A stretch of DNA of 37,851 nucleotides from Chitinophagaceae bacterium. GTDB taxonomy: Bacteria; Bacteroidota; Bacteroidia; Chitinophagales; Chitinophagaceae. This document shows, piece after piece, positions 7,607 through 17,129 of this stretch. Both the position numbers and the translations under genes were made by a program. Every line of letters starts with the position of its first letter. Within the stretch, counting starts at the first letter, position 1. The notes under the pieces were generated by a model. The model did no database searches. It saw only the letters and a list, made by a program, of their open reading frames with translations, and had not been told where the DNA came from. The stretch covers positions 1 through 37,851 of the forward strand of contig JAQBNK010000145.1 in the NCBI GenBank assembly GCA_028288595.1, written 5' to 3'.

Positions 7607-10600
7607 ATGGCTACGAAACGAGTACCCAAAATTGTTGCTGGTAAAACAGCACCTTTTGTTAGTGCACCCGAAAGAGAAAACGGGAGCAAAAACGGCAATG
7701 GTCGAAACGGAAAAAGTGTAAAAAACGGTAAAACACCCGACGATAAGGATCCACGGGCGCCACAGGCGGAACGGGTTGTGATCGTCAGGAGCGATGAGGT
7801 GCTGAATTATGAGTTACTCCGTGTGCTGACCGAAATGAAAAATGGAAATCTAAAAGTTCGGATGCCGATTGAAGAGACCGGTATAAACGGAAAAATCTGC
7901 GATACCCTTAACGATATCATTTCTTTTAATGAAAAGATGATGATCGAGTTCACTAAGGCTTCTATAACCATTGGTGAACAGGGCCGTTTGAATCATCGCA
8001 TTGAGATGACTCATACACTAGGCGACTGGAACCGTGGAATCGATTCACTGAACGGATTGATAACAAACCTTGTTCATCCAACAACGGAAATAGCCAGGGT
8101 AATCAGCTCGGTGGGTAAAGGAAACCTCTCCGAGAAAATGCCTTTGGAAATTGGCGGAACAGAACTGCAGGGTGAGTTCGCAAGAATAGCCCGTGAAGTA
8201 AATAACATGGTGGACCAGTTGAACATGTTTACCATGGAGGTGACCCGTGTGGCGAGAGAGGTGGGTTCTGAAGGTAAACTGGGTGGACAGGCGAAAGTAA
8301 AAGGAGTAGCCGGTGTATGGAAAGATCTGACAGACTCAGTAAACTCTATGGCCGGTAACCTTACGGCACAGGTGCGTAACATCGCTGATGTAACAACCGC
8401 TGTGGCGAAAGGTGACTTGTCGAAAAAAATTACAGTGGATGTAAAAGGAGAGATCCTTGAGCTGAAGAATACGATCAATACGATGGTGGATCAGTTGAAC
8501 TCTTTCTCTTCTGAGGTAACCCGTGTGGCTCTCGAGGTGGGTACGGAAGGTAAACTGGGTGGACAGGCACAGGTAAAAGGTGTGGCCGGTACCTGGAAAG
8601 ATCTGACCGACTCAGTAAACCAGATGGCATCAAACTTAACGGGCCAGGTGCGTAACATCGCCGAGGTAACAACGGCGGTTGCGAGAGGTGACTTATCAAG
8701 AAAAATTACGGTGGATGTAAAAGGAGAGATCCTTGAGCTGAAGAATACGATTAACACGATGGTGGATCAGTTGAACTCCTTCTCTGCCGAGGTAACCCGT
8801 GTGGCTCGTGAGGTAGGTACGGATGGTAAACTGGGTGGTCAGGCGAAAGTAAAAGGTGTGGCTGGTGTATGGAAAGATCTGACGGATTCAGTAAACCAGA
8901 TGGGATCGAATTTAACGGCGCAGGTACGGAATATTGCCGAGGTAACAACAGCGGTTGCGAAAGGTGACTTATCAAGAAAAATTACGGTGGATGTATCAGG
9001 AGAGATCCTGGAATTAAAAAATACAATCAACACGATGGTGGATCAGCTGAACTCATTTGGTTCAGAGGTAACCCGTGTGGCAAGAGAGGTTGGTAGTGAA
9101 GGTAAACTGGGTGGGCAGGCTACGGTGGAAGGAGTTGGTGGTGTATGGAAAGATTTGACTGATTCGGTAAACCAGATGGCATCTAACCTGACGGCCCAGG
9201 TGCGTAACATCGCTGATGTAACGACCGCGGTTGCGAATGGTGACTTATCGAAGAAAATTACGGTGGATGTAAGGGGTGAGATATTAGAGTTGAAGAATAC
9301 GATCAACACGATGGTGGATCAGCTGAACTCATTCGGTTCAGAGGTAACCCGTGTGGCGAGAGAGGTAGGTAGTGAAGGTAAACTCGGTGGTCAGGCTACG
9401 GTGAAGGGTGTAGGTGGAGTTTGGAAAGATTTGACCGACTCTGTAAACCAGATGGCATCGAATCTTACGGCGCAGGTGCGTAACATCGCTGAGGTAACAA
9501 CGGCAGTTGCGAAAGGTGACTTATCCAGAAAAATTACGGTGGATGTAAAAGGAGAGATCCTTGAGCTGAAAAATACGATCAACACGATGGTGGATCAGCT
9601 GAACTCGTACGCATCAGAGGTAACCCGTGTGGCCCTCGAGGTAGGTACGGAAGGTAAGCTGGGTGGACAGGCCAAAGTGAAAGGTGTGGGTGGTGTATGG
9701 AAAGACCTGACCGATTCTGTAAACCAGATGGCGTCTAACCTTACGGCCCAGGTGCGTAACATCGCCGAGGTAACAACAGCGGTGGCAAACGGTGACCTTT
9801 CGAAGAAAATTACGGTGAATGTGGCGGGAGAGATTTTGGAGTTGAAGAAGACGATCAACACGATGGTGGATCAGCTGAACTCGTTCGCATCTGAGGTAAC
9901 CCGTGTGGCCCTCGAGGTGGGTACAGAAGGTAAGCTCGGTGGACAGGCCGAGGTGCAGGGAGTTGGTGGTACATGGAAAGATCTGACCGATTCTGTAAAC
10001 GGTATGGCTTCCAACTTAACGGGCCAGGTGCGTAACATTGCCGAGGTAACAACGGCGGTTGCGAAAGGTGACCTGTCAAGAAAAATTACGGTGGACGTAA
10101 AAGGAGAGATACTTGAATTAAAGAATACGATCAACACGATGGTGGATCAGCTGAACTCATTCGGTTCAGAGGTATTTAGGGTTGCCCGTGAGGTAGGTTC
10201 TGAAGGTATACTCGGTGGACAAGCCGATGTACCGGGTGTGGAAGGATTATGGAAAGACTTAACTGACTCAGTAAATAAAATGGCCTCCAACCTGACCTCC
10301 CAGGTGCGAAATATCGCGGAGGTAACAACGGCCGTTGCTAACGGTGACTTATCAAGAAAGATCGAGGTGGACGTAAAAGGTGAGATCCTCGAATTGAAAA
10401 ACACGATCAATACCATGGTGGAACAGCTCCGGGCCTTTGCTTCAGAGGTAACCCGTGTGGCCCGTGAGGTGGGTTCCGAAGGTAAACTGGGAGGACAAGC
10501 GCACGTACCTGGTGTGGGTGGTACATGGAAAGATTTGACCGACTCCGTAAACGGAATGGCGGGTAACCTTACAGCCCAGGTGCGTAACATCGCCGAGGTG

Positions 10601-13600
10601 GCCATCGCGGTGGCGAACGGTGATATGAGTCGTAAGATCACGGTAGACGTACGCGGAGAGATCCTCCAGTTGAAAGAAACGCTGAACACGATGGTGGATC
10701 AGTTAAGAGCCTTCGCTTCCGAGGTAACAAGGGTTGCCCGTGAGGTGGGTTCTGAAGGTAAACTGGGTGGACAGGCCTTCGTACCAGGTGTAGCTGGTAC
10801 ATGGAAAGATCTGACCGACTCCGTGAACCAGATGACCGGTAACCTGACATCACAGGTGCGTAACATTGCCGAAGTAACGAAAGCGGTGGCATCCGGTGAC
10901 CTGTCGAAAAAAGTAACGATAGATGTAAAAGGAGAGATCCTTGATCTGAAGAATACGATCAATACAATGGTGGATCAGCTGAACTCATTCGCCTTCGAGG
11001 TAACGAGGGTGGCGAGAGAGGTTGGTACCGAAGGTAAACTGGGTGGACAAGCAGAGGTGCAGGGTGTGGCCGGTACATGGAAAGATTTGACTGACTCTGT
11101 AAATATGATGGCGTCAAATCTTACGAATCAGGTGCGGGGTATCGCCAAAGTGGTAACCGCGGTGGCGACCGGTAACCTGAAACAAAAACTGACCATCGTA
11201 TCTCGTGGTGAGGTGGCCCAGTTGATTGATACGATTAATGAAATGATCGATACGCTGGCGGTGTTCGCGGACCAGGTAACGACCGTGGCAAGAGAGGTGG
11301 GAGTTGAAGGAAGATTAGGTGGACAGGCTTCTGTACCTGGCGCCTCTGGTACATGGAAGAACCTAACAGAAAACGTGAATCAGCTGGCAGAAAACCTTAC
11401 TACCCAGGTACGTGCGATTTCTGAAGTAGCGTCCGCGGTAACAAAAGGTGATCTTACACAGATGATTCGTGTGGAAGCGAAAGGCGAGGTGGAAGAGTTG
11501 AAAGATACCATCAACCAGATGATCGCTAACCTGAAAGAAACAACATTGCGTAACCAGGAGCAGGATTGGCTAAAATCCAACCTTGCGAAGTTCACGCAGA
11601 TGTTACAGGGTCAGAAAGATCTGAATACGGTGACAAAACGTATCCTTTCAGAATTGGCGCAGGTGGTAAATGCACAACAGGGCATGTTCTATATCCTTGA
11701 ACAAAATGAAGGAATAGAAGATCCAAAACTGAAACTGTTCTCCGCGTATGCTCATAACAAACAATTGAACCTGAATAAAGAATTTGCTTTAGGGGAAGGT
11801 TTGGTTGGTCAGTGTGCGGTTGAGAAAGAAAGAATATTATTAAGTAACGTTCCCAAAAATTATATCAAGATCGGATCTGGCTTAGGACAAGCGGCTCCGG
11901 TGAACCTGATCGTATTACCGGTATTGTTTGAAACCGAGATCAAGGCGGTAATTGAGCTGGCATCATTCGAACCATTCAGTGAAATTCACTTAGACTTCCT
12001 TGGCCAGTTAACGGAAAGTATCGGTATCGTATTGAATACGATCGAGACCAACTCAAGAACAGAAGACCTGCTGGAACAATCGCAATCGCTGGCTGATGAG
12101 TTAAGAAGAACGAATGAAGAGTTACAGGATAAAGCGCACCTTCTTGTAAAACAAAAAGAAGAAGTGGAAGCGAAGAACAAAGAGGTCGAAGATGCGAGGA
12201 AATCGCTGGAAGAAAAAGCAGAGCAATTAACACTTACATCAAAGTACAAATCAGAGTTCCTGGCGAACATGTCGCATGAGTTGCGTACGCCATTAAACTC
12301 TTTATTGATTCTTGCTCAGCAACTCTATGAAAATCATGAAGGTAACCTGAGTGAAAAACAGATTCGTTATGCGAAAACGATTCACAGTTGCGGTGATGAC
12401 CTGATCCAATTGATCAATGATATCCTTGACCTTTCTAAAATTGAATCTGGTTATATTTCAACAGACTTCATCAATATCCGCTTCCAGGAAATTGTTTCTT
12501 TCGTTGAAACAACCTTCAAACACGTATCTGAAAGTAAGAATCTCAGGTTTGGAATTGAAATGGATAAGAACCTGCCAGATACACTGGAAACAGATATTCA
12601 GCGTCTTAATCAAATTCTTAAAAACCTGTTGTCAAACGCCTTCAAGTTTACAGAAAAAGGTGAAGTTAAACTGCGCATCTACGAAGCACAGAAGAGCAAC
12701 TGGAAAATGGGTAACCCAAGTCTTGATGCTGCTAAAAAAGTGGTTGCATTCGAGATCAGTGACTCTGGAATCGGTATCTCAAAAGATAAGCAAAACATCA
12801 TCTTCGAAGCCTTCCAGCAGGCAGAGGGTTCAACCAGCCGTAAATATGGCGGTACCGGTTTGGGATTATCTATCAGCCGCGGTTTAGCTGACCTGTTAGG
12901 TGGTTCAATTGAACTGGACAGTGAAACAGGAAGAGGAAGTACATTCACCCTGTTCCTGCCGATCGATTACAATCCGAACGTGGTGAAGAAAGAAAAACAA
13001 AGTTCACTTAAACTTACCGAGTTTGAACTTGCTCAGAATAACGATAAAATTTCAACTGATGCAGTCATTGCTCCGGCAGCCACAGTAGCTAAACCAGAGA
13101 AGCGCGACCTGCAGGGATTGAATGAGCTGATCAATGATATCGGTGATGACAGAAATGTAATTCAGTCACATGATCGTGTTGTATTGGTAGTGGAAGACGA
13201 TCCGCGGTTTGCAAAGATCATGATAGATAAAGGTCATGAAATGACGATGAAAGTGGTGGTGGCCAGCAATTTTGGTGAAGTATTCGACCTGGCAAATAAA
13301 TACAACCCCATCGCTGTAACGCTGGATGTTAAACTGCCCGATGCCAGTGGCTGGAAAATTCTTGATCTCTTCAAAAATGATATCAACTTCAGGCACATTC
13401 CTGTTCACCTGATATCAGGAGAAGAGAACAGGTTACTCGCTATGCACCGCGGGGCAAGGAGTTTCCATCAGAAACCTTTGAAGAATGAAGCTTTAGCCGT
13501 ATTATTTAAAGACATAGATGAATACCACAAACGCAAGCCAAAGCAATTGTTGATTGTAGAAGATAACGAACTTGATTCTTCTCAGATTGCCAAGATCCTC

Positions 13601-14347
13601 GATAATCCTGAACAGGTTGATATCGCGATTGCACAAAGCGGTAAAGAGGCGCTTGAGCTGATCAGGAACAAAGTATACGATTGCATCATTGTAGATTATA
13701 TGTTGCCGGATATAGGTGGAATGGAGTTCGTTACCGAGATCAACAATATCAATAAACTCCAGATGACCCCGGTACTCGTTTATTCAGCAAAGGATTTCAA
13801 TACCAAAGAAAAAACACAACTGAAGCAGTATGCTAACCGCATCATGCTCAAGAATGTAAATTCGCTGGAGAAATTGCTGGAAGAAACAGTAATGCATTTG
13901 CACCTGAATCATAAGGACCTCATGCCTGAAAAACGCAGGCTGATAGAAAATCTGAGGTTGCAGGAAGATGTTCTTACCGGAAGAAACATTTTAATTGTGG
14001 ATGATGATGTAAGAAACCTGTTCGCTTTAACTACCGCATTTGAAAAATATAATATCAATGCGATCACAGCAGAAAGCGGTAAAGAGGCCATACAGATACT
14101 TACCGAAAATAACCGGATAGATATGGTGCTGATGGATATTATGATGCCGGAAATGGATGGTTATGAAACTACACAGAAGATCCGCCGTGAACATAAGAAC
14201 ACTAATTTGCCGATCATCGCGGTAACAGCAAAAGCGATGAAAGGTGACCGTGAAAAATGTATTGACGCGGGAGCTTCAGATTATATTACCAAACCGGTAA
14301 AAATTGACCAGTTATTATCATTGATGCGTGTTTGGTTATATAAATAG
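7607..14347 (+). CDS. Giant soluble HAMP-array hybrid histidine kinase with three receivers
   Basis: 2246 residues, starting at the ATG at 7607 (an upstream TTG at 7583 lies inside a hairpin). Order: a basic, Asn/Gly-rich disordered tail (1-65), a HAMP array (about 75-1310), a GAF-like domain (about 1320-1480), a coiled coil (1480-1545), HisKA with H1557 in [11 protein letters not shown], an ATPase domain (SNAFKF about 1672, DSGIGIS about 1718, GGTGLGL about 1748), and three receivers with D1907 (LDVKLP), D2030 (VDYMLP) and D2177 (MDIMMP). There is no transmembrane segment or signal peptide. The array holds twelve 92-residue units, each a canonical HAMP (GDLSRKI) plus a divergent one (EGKLGGQA). 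With flanking copies I count about 27 HAMP-like modules. The layout matches fungal group III kinases (Nik1/Bos1), which have five or six such 92-residue repeats, but is much longer. The signal is unknown. The N-terminal REC1 lacks a clear conserved lysine context. Confidence 0.93.
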   Translation: MATKRVPKIVAGKTAPFVSAPERENGSKNGNGRNGKSVKNGKTPDDKDPRAPQAERVVIVRSDEVLNYELLRVLTEMKNGNLKVRMPIEETGINGKICDTLNDIISFNEKMMIEFTKASITIGEQGRLNHRIEMTHTLGDWNRGIDSLNGLITNLVHPTTEIARVISSVGKGNLSEKMPLEIGGTELQGEFARIAREVNNMVDQLNMFTMEVTRVAREVGSEGKLGGQAKVKGVAGVWKDLTDSVNSMAGNLTAQVRNIADVTTAVAKGDLSKKITVDVKGEILELKNTINTMVDQLNSFSSEVTRVALEVGTEGKLGGQAQVKGVAGTWKDLTDSVNQMASNLTGQVRNIAEVTTAVARGDLSRKITVDVKGEILELKNTINTMVDQLNSFSAEVTRVAREVGTDGKLGGQAKVKGVAGVWKDLTDSVNQMGSNLTAQVRNIAEVTTAVAKGDLSRKITVDVSGEILELKNTINTMVDQLNSFGSEVTRVAREVGSEGKLGGQATVEGVGGVWKDLTDSVNQMASNLTAQVRNIADVTTAVANGDLSKKITVDVRGEILELKNTINTMVDQLNSFGSEVTRVAREVGSEGKLGGQATVKGVGGVWKDLTDSVNQMASNLTAQVRNIAEVTTAVAKGDLSRKITVDVKGEILELKNTINTMVDQLNSYASEVTRVALEVGTEGKLGGQAKVKGVGGVWKDLTDSVNQMASNLTAQVRNIAEVTTAVANGDLSKKITVNVAGEILELKKTINTMVDQLNSFASEVTRVALEVGTEGKLGGQAEVQGVGGTWKDLTDSVNGMASNLTGQVRNIAEVTTAVAKGDLSRKITVDVKGEILELKNTINTMVDQLNSFGSEVFRVAREVGSEGILGGQADVPGVEGLWKDLTDSVNKMASNLTSQVRNIAEVTTAVANGDLSRKIEVDVKGEILELKNTINTMVEQLRAFASEVTRVAREVGSEGKLGGQAHVPGVGGTWKDLTDSVNGMAGNLTAQVRNIAEVAIAVANGDMSRKITVDVRGEILQLKETLNTMVDQLRAFASEVTRVAREVGSEGKLGGQAFVPGVAGTWKDLTDSVNQMTGNLTSQVRNIAEVTKAVASGDLSKKVTIDVKGEILDLKNTINTMVDQLNSFAFEVTRVAREVGTEGKLGGQAEVQGVAGTWKDLTDSVNMMASNLTNQVRGIAKVVTAVATGNLKQKLTIVSRGEVAQLIDTINEMIDTLAVFADQVTTVAREVGVEGRLGGQASVPGASGTWKNLTENVNQLAENLTTQVRAISEVASAVTKGDLTQMIRVEAKGEVEELKDTINQMIANLKETTLRNQEQDWLKSNLAKFTQMLQGQKDLNTVTKRILSELAQVVNAQQGMFYILEQNEGIEDPKLKLFSAYAHNKQLNLNKEFALGEGLVGQCAVEKERILLSNVPKNYIKIGSGLGQAAPVNLIVLPVLFETEIKAVIELASFEPFSEIHLDFLGQLTESIGIVLNTIETNSRTEDLLEQSQSLADELRRTNEELQDKAHLLVKQKEEVEAKNKEVEDARKSLEEKAEQLTLTSKYKSEFLANMSHELRTPLNSLLILAQQLYENHEGNLSEKQIRYAKTIHSCGDDLIQLINDILDLSKIESGYISTDFINIRFQEIVSFVETTFKHVSESKNLRFGIEMDKNLPDTLETDIQRLNQILKNLLSNAFKFTEKGEVKLRIYEAQKSNWKMGNPSLDAAKKVVAFEISDSGIGISKDKQNIIFEAFQQAEGSTSRKYGGTGLGLSISRGLADLLGGSIELDSETGRGSTFTLFLPIDYNPNVVKKEKQSSLKLTEFELAQNNDKISTDAVIAPAATVAKPEKRDLQGLNELINDIGDDRNVIQSHDRVVLVVEDDPRFAKIMIDKGHEMTMKVVVASNFGEVFDLANKYNPIAVTLDVKLPDASGWKILDLFKNDINFRHIPVHLISGEENRLLAMHRGARSFHQKPLKNEALAVLFKDIDEYHKRKPKQLLIVEDNELDSSQIAKILDNPEQVDIAIAQSGKEALELIRNKVYDCIIVDYMLPDIGGMEFVTEINNINKLQMTPVLVYSAKDFNTKEKTQLKQYANRIMLKNVNSLEKLLEETVMHLHLNHKDLMPEKRRLIENLRLQEDVLTGRNILIVDDDVRNLFALTTAFEKYNINAITAESGKEAIQILTENNRIDMVLMDIMMPEMDGYETTQKIRREHKNTNLPIIAVTAKAMKGDREKCIDAGASDYITKPVKIDQLLSLMRVWLYK
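8223..11534 (+). repeat. Twelve in-frame 276-bp tandem repeats encoding the HAMP array
   Basis: The codons for LGGQA recur at 8279, 8555, 8831 and so on to 11315, exactly every 276 bases, twelve times with no indel. The 20-mer GATCAACACGATGGTGGATC is identical at 9301, 9577, 9853 and 10129. Middle units are nearly identical at DNA level, while units 8-12 and the flanks have diverged (for example [19 protein letters not shown] in unit 8). This suggests expansion by unequal recombination with partial homogenisation. Unit boundaries are arbitrary; the given span is 12 x 276 bases. Confidence 0.95.
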
Positions 14348-14353
14348 CATTTA

Positions 14354-14391
14354 ACCGCAGAGACCCCGCCCATCGGCGGGGCCTTTGCGGT
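14354..14391. repeat. Strong GC-rich hairpin between two kinase genes
   Basis: ACCGCA (14354-14359) pairs with TGCGGT (14386-14391) and, inside it, CCCCGCC (14364-14370) pairs with GGCGGGG (14375-14381) around CATC. No T run follows, and it ends 14 bases before the ATG at 14406. The outer words ACCGCAGAGACC and CCTTTGCGGT belong to the repetitive spacer vocabulary of Bacteroidota. It may act as an attenuator or mRNA processing site inside the operon. Confidence 0.7.
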
Positions 14392-14405
14392 AATAAAAAG
14401 ACAGG

Positions 14406-15722
14406 ATGGAAAATATTACGTCAGAAAAAATAAAATTACTGGTAGTAGATGACAGGGAGGATAATATCTTTTCAATTGAAACGATTTTTGAAAGGGATGA
14501 TTATATAATCCGTAAAGCCACGTCAGGAAGAAATGCGTTAAAAGTTCTTTTGAAGGAGTTTGATTTTACGCTGATACTGATGGACGTTCAGATGCCCGAA
14601 CTGAACGGTTTTGAAACTGCCAACCTGATATATGAAAGGGAAAAGCTGCGGCACATTCCTATCATTTTTATTACCGCAAATAATTATGATGATGATTTCA
14701 TTTTCCGTGGTTACCAGATGGGTGCCGTGGATTATATCTACAAACCGATAAATCCCGAGCTGCTAAGGGCCAAGGTGGGTGTGTTTGTAGAACTTTATAA
14801 GAAGAATCACCAGCTCATCCTGCAGGAGCAGAAATTAATGGTGATCAACAAAAATTTAGAAAAAGAAATTAAGGAACGCATCACTTCAGAAGAAAAAATA
14901 AAAAAGCTGAATATGCAGCTGGTTGAAAACATCAACCGCCTGCGCCAAACCAACGAAGAACTCGACCGTTTCGCTTATATAGCCTCTCATGATCTGCAGG
15001 AACCGCTCAGAAAGATCAGGACGTTTGGAGACAGGCTCTCTGCAAAAATAAAAGGCATCATCCCCGATGATTCAAAACATTACCTCGAATCCATGTTGAA
15101 TGCTTCTGAAAGAATGCAGGCCCTGATCAATGATATTCTTACTTTCTCCCGTTTTTCTTCAAGTGCCGAATCTTTCCGTCCTACCAATTTAAACCAGGTG
15201 TTAAAAGAAGTATTGTCGGACCTGGAAATTACGATTGAACAAAAGAAAGCGGTGTTGTGTATAGGTGAGTTGCCAACACTTCCGGTAATACCGGGACAGA
15301 TCAGACAATTATTTCAAAACCTGATTACCAATGGATTGAAGTTTACCAAAGAAGGCGTGATCCCGAATATTACTATTCATGCTGAAAAAGTATCTATAGA
15401 TGAGGTGCCTCATTTTTCCATCAAGAATTCTAAAGAAGATTTTTGCCGGATTACTATCAAGGACAATGGAATAGGATTCGAACAAAAATTCTCTGATGAA
15501 ATATTTATTCTTTTCAAACGCCTCAATACATATACAAAATATCCCGGTACGGGCATGGGCCTTTCTATCGTGAAGAAAATAGTAGAGAAACATAATGGAA
15601 TTATAAGCGCCAGCAGTAAAGTGAATGAGGGCGCCACATTTACTATTTACCTTCCTTATCAACAAAAAGAAACACCGCCTGAAAACACAGCGAGGCCGGC
15701 TTTCCAAACGGTGCAGGTATAA
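14406..15722 (+). CDS. REC-coiled coil-histidine kinase
   Basis: A 438-residue soluble protein. It has a receiver (1-125; D15, D16, phosphoacceptor D60 in MDVQMPELNG, lysine K113 in YIYKP), a coiled coil of about 55 residues (135-190), HisKA with H195 in IASHDLQEPLRK, and an ATPase domain (LITNGLKF, DNGIGF, GTGMGLS). It lies 58 bases after the giant HAMP kinase, probably in the same operon. Its receiver is the type that could be loaded by that kinase and then control the attached kinase, so signals may run through the two proteins in series. It is closest in kinase type to the protein at 4902. Its stop is 13 bases from the convergent DUF1080 gene. Confidence 0.9.
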   Translation: MENITSEKIKLLVVDDREDNIFSIETIFERDDYIIRKATSGRNALKVLLKEFDFTLILMDVQMPELNGFETANLIYEREKLRHIPIIFITANNYDDDFIFRGYQMGAVDYIYKPINPELLRAKVGVFVELYKKNHQLILQEQKLMVINKNLEKEIKERITSEEKIKKLNMQLVENINRLRQTNEELDRFAYIASHDLQEPLRKIRTFGDRLSAKIKGIIPDDSKHYLESMLNASERMQALINDILTFSRFSSSAESFRPTNLNQVLKEVLSDLEITIEQKKAVLCIGELPTLPVIPGQIRQLFQNLITNGLKFTKEGVIPNITIHAEKVSIDEVPHFSIKNSKEDFCRITIKDNGIGFEQKFSDEIFILFKRLNTYTKYPGTGMGLSIVKKIVEKHNGIISASSKVNEGATFTIYLPYQQKETPPENTARPAFQTVQV

Positions 15723-15735
15723 TTATTTTCTCTTT

Positions 15736-16509
15736 TTATAACGGTCTTATCCAGATATTTCTAAAACTTATTGGCTCACTGGGATCGCCATGAGATTGCA
15801 ATTTTACAGGCGATGGGCCATGTGCTTTTCCTGTATAACTGGGATGACCGATATATTGTGTAGGTCCTGGTAATTCAAAATTATTCTGAATGAGAATACC
15901 ATTGAAAAATGCAGTTACTCTTGCTGCAGATTTTAAAGAACCGTCTGCATTAAAACGCGGCGCTGTCCATACGATATCATAAACGTTCCATTCTCCCGGA
16001 GGATTGATCGGATTTACCAGCGGAGCATTTTGTTTGTATATCGCCCCGGCCTGTCCATTTACATAAGTTGCGTTGTTATACGAATCCATTATCTGTATCT
16101 CGTAACCATCGTCACCTTTTCCTGTTGACGCCAGAAACAATCCGCTGTTACCGCGTGCCTGCCCCGAGCCTGTAATGGTTGCAGGTACCTTCCACTCGAG
16201 GTGCATCTGGTAATCGCTGAAAGATTGCTTCGATTGAATATTACCCGTTTTTTTATTAACGGTCATTATCCCATCGGCAACTGTCCATCCCGCGGGTCCG
16301 CCATTACTCACAGAAACCCATTGATCCAGGTTTTTACCATCAAACAAAACAATGGCATCCGATGGCTGGGTAGAAAAAGATTTTGCCGGGGTTACCATTT
16401 TGGGCACCGGCGTCCATTGCTCGGTTTCTTCCGGCTTCATAGTTTGTTGTGCATCAGACATGATAGAGCTGGCTGTAAGTGATATGATAAAAAGAAATGC
16501 AAGTTTCAT
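15736..16509 (-). CDS. Secreted DUF1080 family protein (3-keto-disaccharide hydrolase-like)
   Basis: A 257-residue protein with a signal peptide (about residues 1-20). One DUF1080 jelly-roll domain covers about residues 50-256, with family hallmarks: VLFDGKNLDQW near the start, the LEWKV and GNSGLFL strands, YEIQIMDSY, the GAIYKQNAP loop, GEWNVYDIVWTAPRF and RNIWIRPL at the end. The family has a concanavalin-like fold. Some members hydrolyse 3-keto-glycosides, but for most the activity is assigned only by domain. It is convergent with the REC-kinase at its left. Its promoter region is shared with the divergent cytochrome gene at 16680. Confidence 0.88.
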   Translation of the reverse strand: MKLAFLFIISLTASSIMSDAQQTMKPEETEQWTPVPKMVTPAKSFSTQPSDAIVLFDGKNLDQWVSVSNGGPAGWTVADGIMTVNKKTGNIQSKQSFSDYQMHLEWKVPATITGSGQARGNSGLFLASTGKGDDGYEIQIMDSYNNATYVNGQAGAIYKQNAPLVNPINPPGEWNVYDIVWTAPRFNADGSLKSAARVTAFFNGILIQNNFELPGPTQYIGHPSYTGKAHGPSPVKLQSHGDPSEPISFRNIWIRPL

Positions 16510-16679
16510 ATGGCAGTTATTTGTATAAATATAGTTGTCAATTGCCAGATAAGAAAGCAGGAATTGAATTATCCTTTCTTTTCGCCGATGAATTTAAACA
16601 ACGGGCAGATAAATATTTTTTTTAAGCGATGATTCATTTATATTGCAATAGAACAATTAATCAAAACAATAACAACCAG

Positions 16680-17030
16680 ATGAAAAAAGTATACGTATTA
16701 TTATTTATCCTTTCTGCAATCGCATTACAATTTTGTACCTCTTCAAAGAAAGTGGTTACTAAAACTAAAACAAAGACACAGGCACTTACTTATGCCGGAA
16801 ATATTAAGCCGTTGATACAAGCCAATTGTGCCCCTTGCCACATTGCCGGACAAGGAAATAAAAAAGATTATAGCAATTACGCTAATACAAAAGGGGATAT
16901 TGATGATATTTTAAGACGTATTCAATTGAACCCTGCTGACAGAGGTTTTATGCCTTTTAAACATCCTAAATTATCAGACTCAGTAATTCATGTTTTCCAG
17001 CAATGGAACGCGGAAGGACTGGCTGAATAA
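16680..17030 (+). CDS. Small c-type cytochrome lipoprotein
   Basis: 116 residues from the ATG at 16680. A longer frame from 16629 has a non-signal-like N-terminus (MIHLYCNRTINQ). MKKVYVLLFILSAIALQFC is a lipoprotein signal with the acylated Cys in LQFC. After a lysine/threonine-rich linker comes one heme-binding CAPCH motif, and a methionine in RGFMPF is a plausible sixth ligand. The product would be a membrane-anchored monoheme electron carrier on the periplasmic side or at the outer membrane. The mqo gene follows after a terminator, so the two are separate transcripts, but both concern respiratory electron flow. Confidence 0.85.
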   Translation: MKKVYVLLFILSAIALQFCTSSKKVVTKTKTKTQALTYAGNIKPLIQANCAPCHIAGQGNKKDYSNYANTKGDIDDILRRIQLNPADRGFMPFKHPKLSDSVIHVFQQWNAEGLAE

Positions 17031-17052
17031 GCATTGATATAACTTTATCTAT

Positions 17053-17078
17053 AAGGGCTCCTCTCGGAGCCTTTTTTT
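17053..17078 (+). terminator. Terminator after the cytochrome gene
   Basis: GGCTCC-TCTC-GGAGCC, with extra A-T pairs at the base, is followed by seven T. It lies between the cytochrome stop (17030) and the mqo start (17130). Confidence 0.8.
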
Positions 17079-17129
17079 ATGTACGGTGTTACGGCATTGT
17101 TGTTGAGTTTTAAAGCCCAACACAACCTT

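Noticed and set aside
8074-10962. A ladder of 64-180-residue open frames on the minus strand at regular spacing
   Set aside because: They are antisense images of the 276-bp HAMP repeats; their regular spacing and near-identical sequence come from the plus-strand gene.
8223-11534. Regularly spaced repeats that might suggest a CRISPR array
   Set aside because: The period is 276 bases, the whole period is repeated and it is in frame inside a kinase gene; there are no unique spacers.
12417-12887. 156-residue plus-strand frame inside the giant kinase gene
   Set aside because: It overlaps the HisKA/ATPase coding region in another frame; the kinase frame is certain.
17080-17093. GTACGGTGTTACGG near mqo, similar to the arms of the inverted repeat at 27648
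   Set aside because: A single half-length match without its inverted partner, so chance is the simplest reading.
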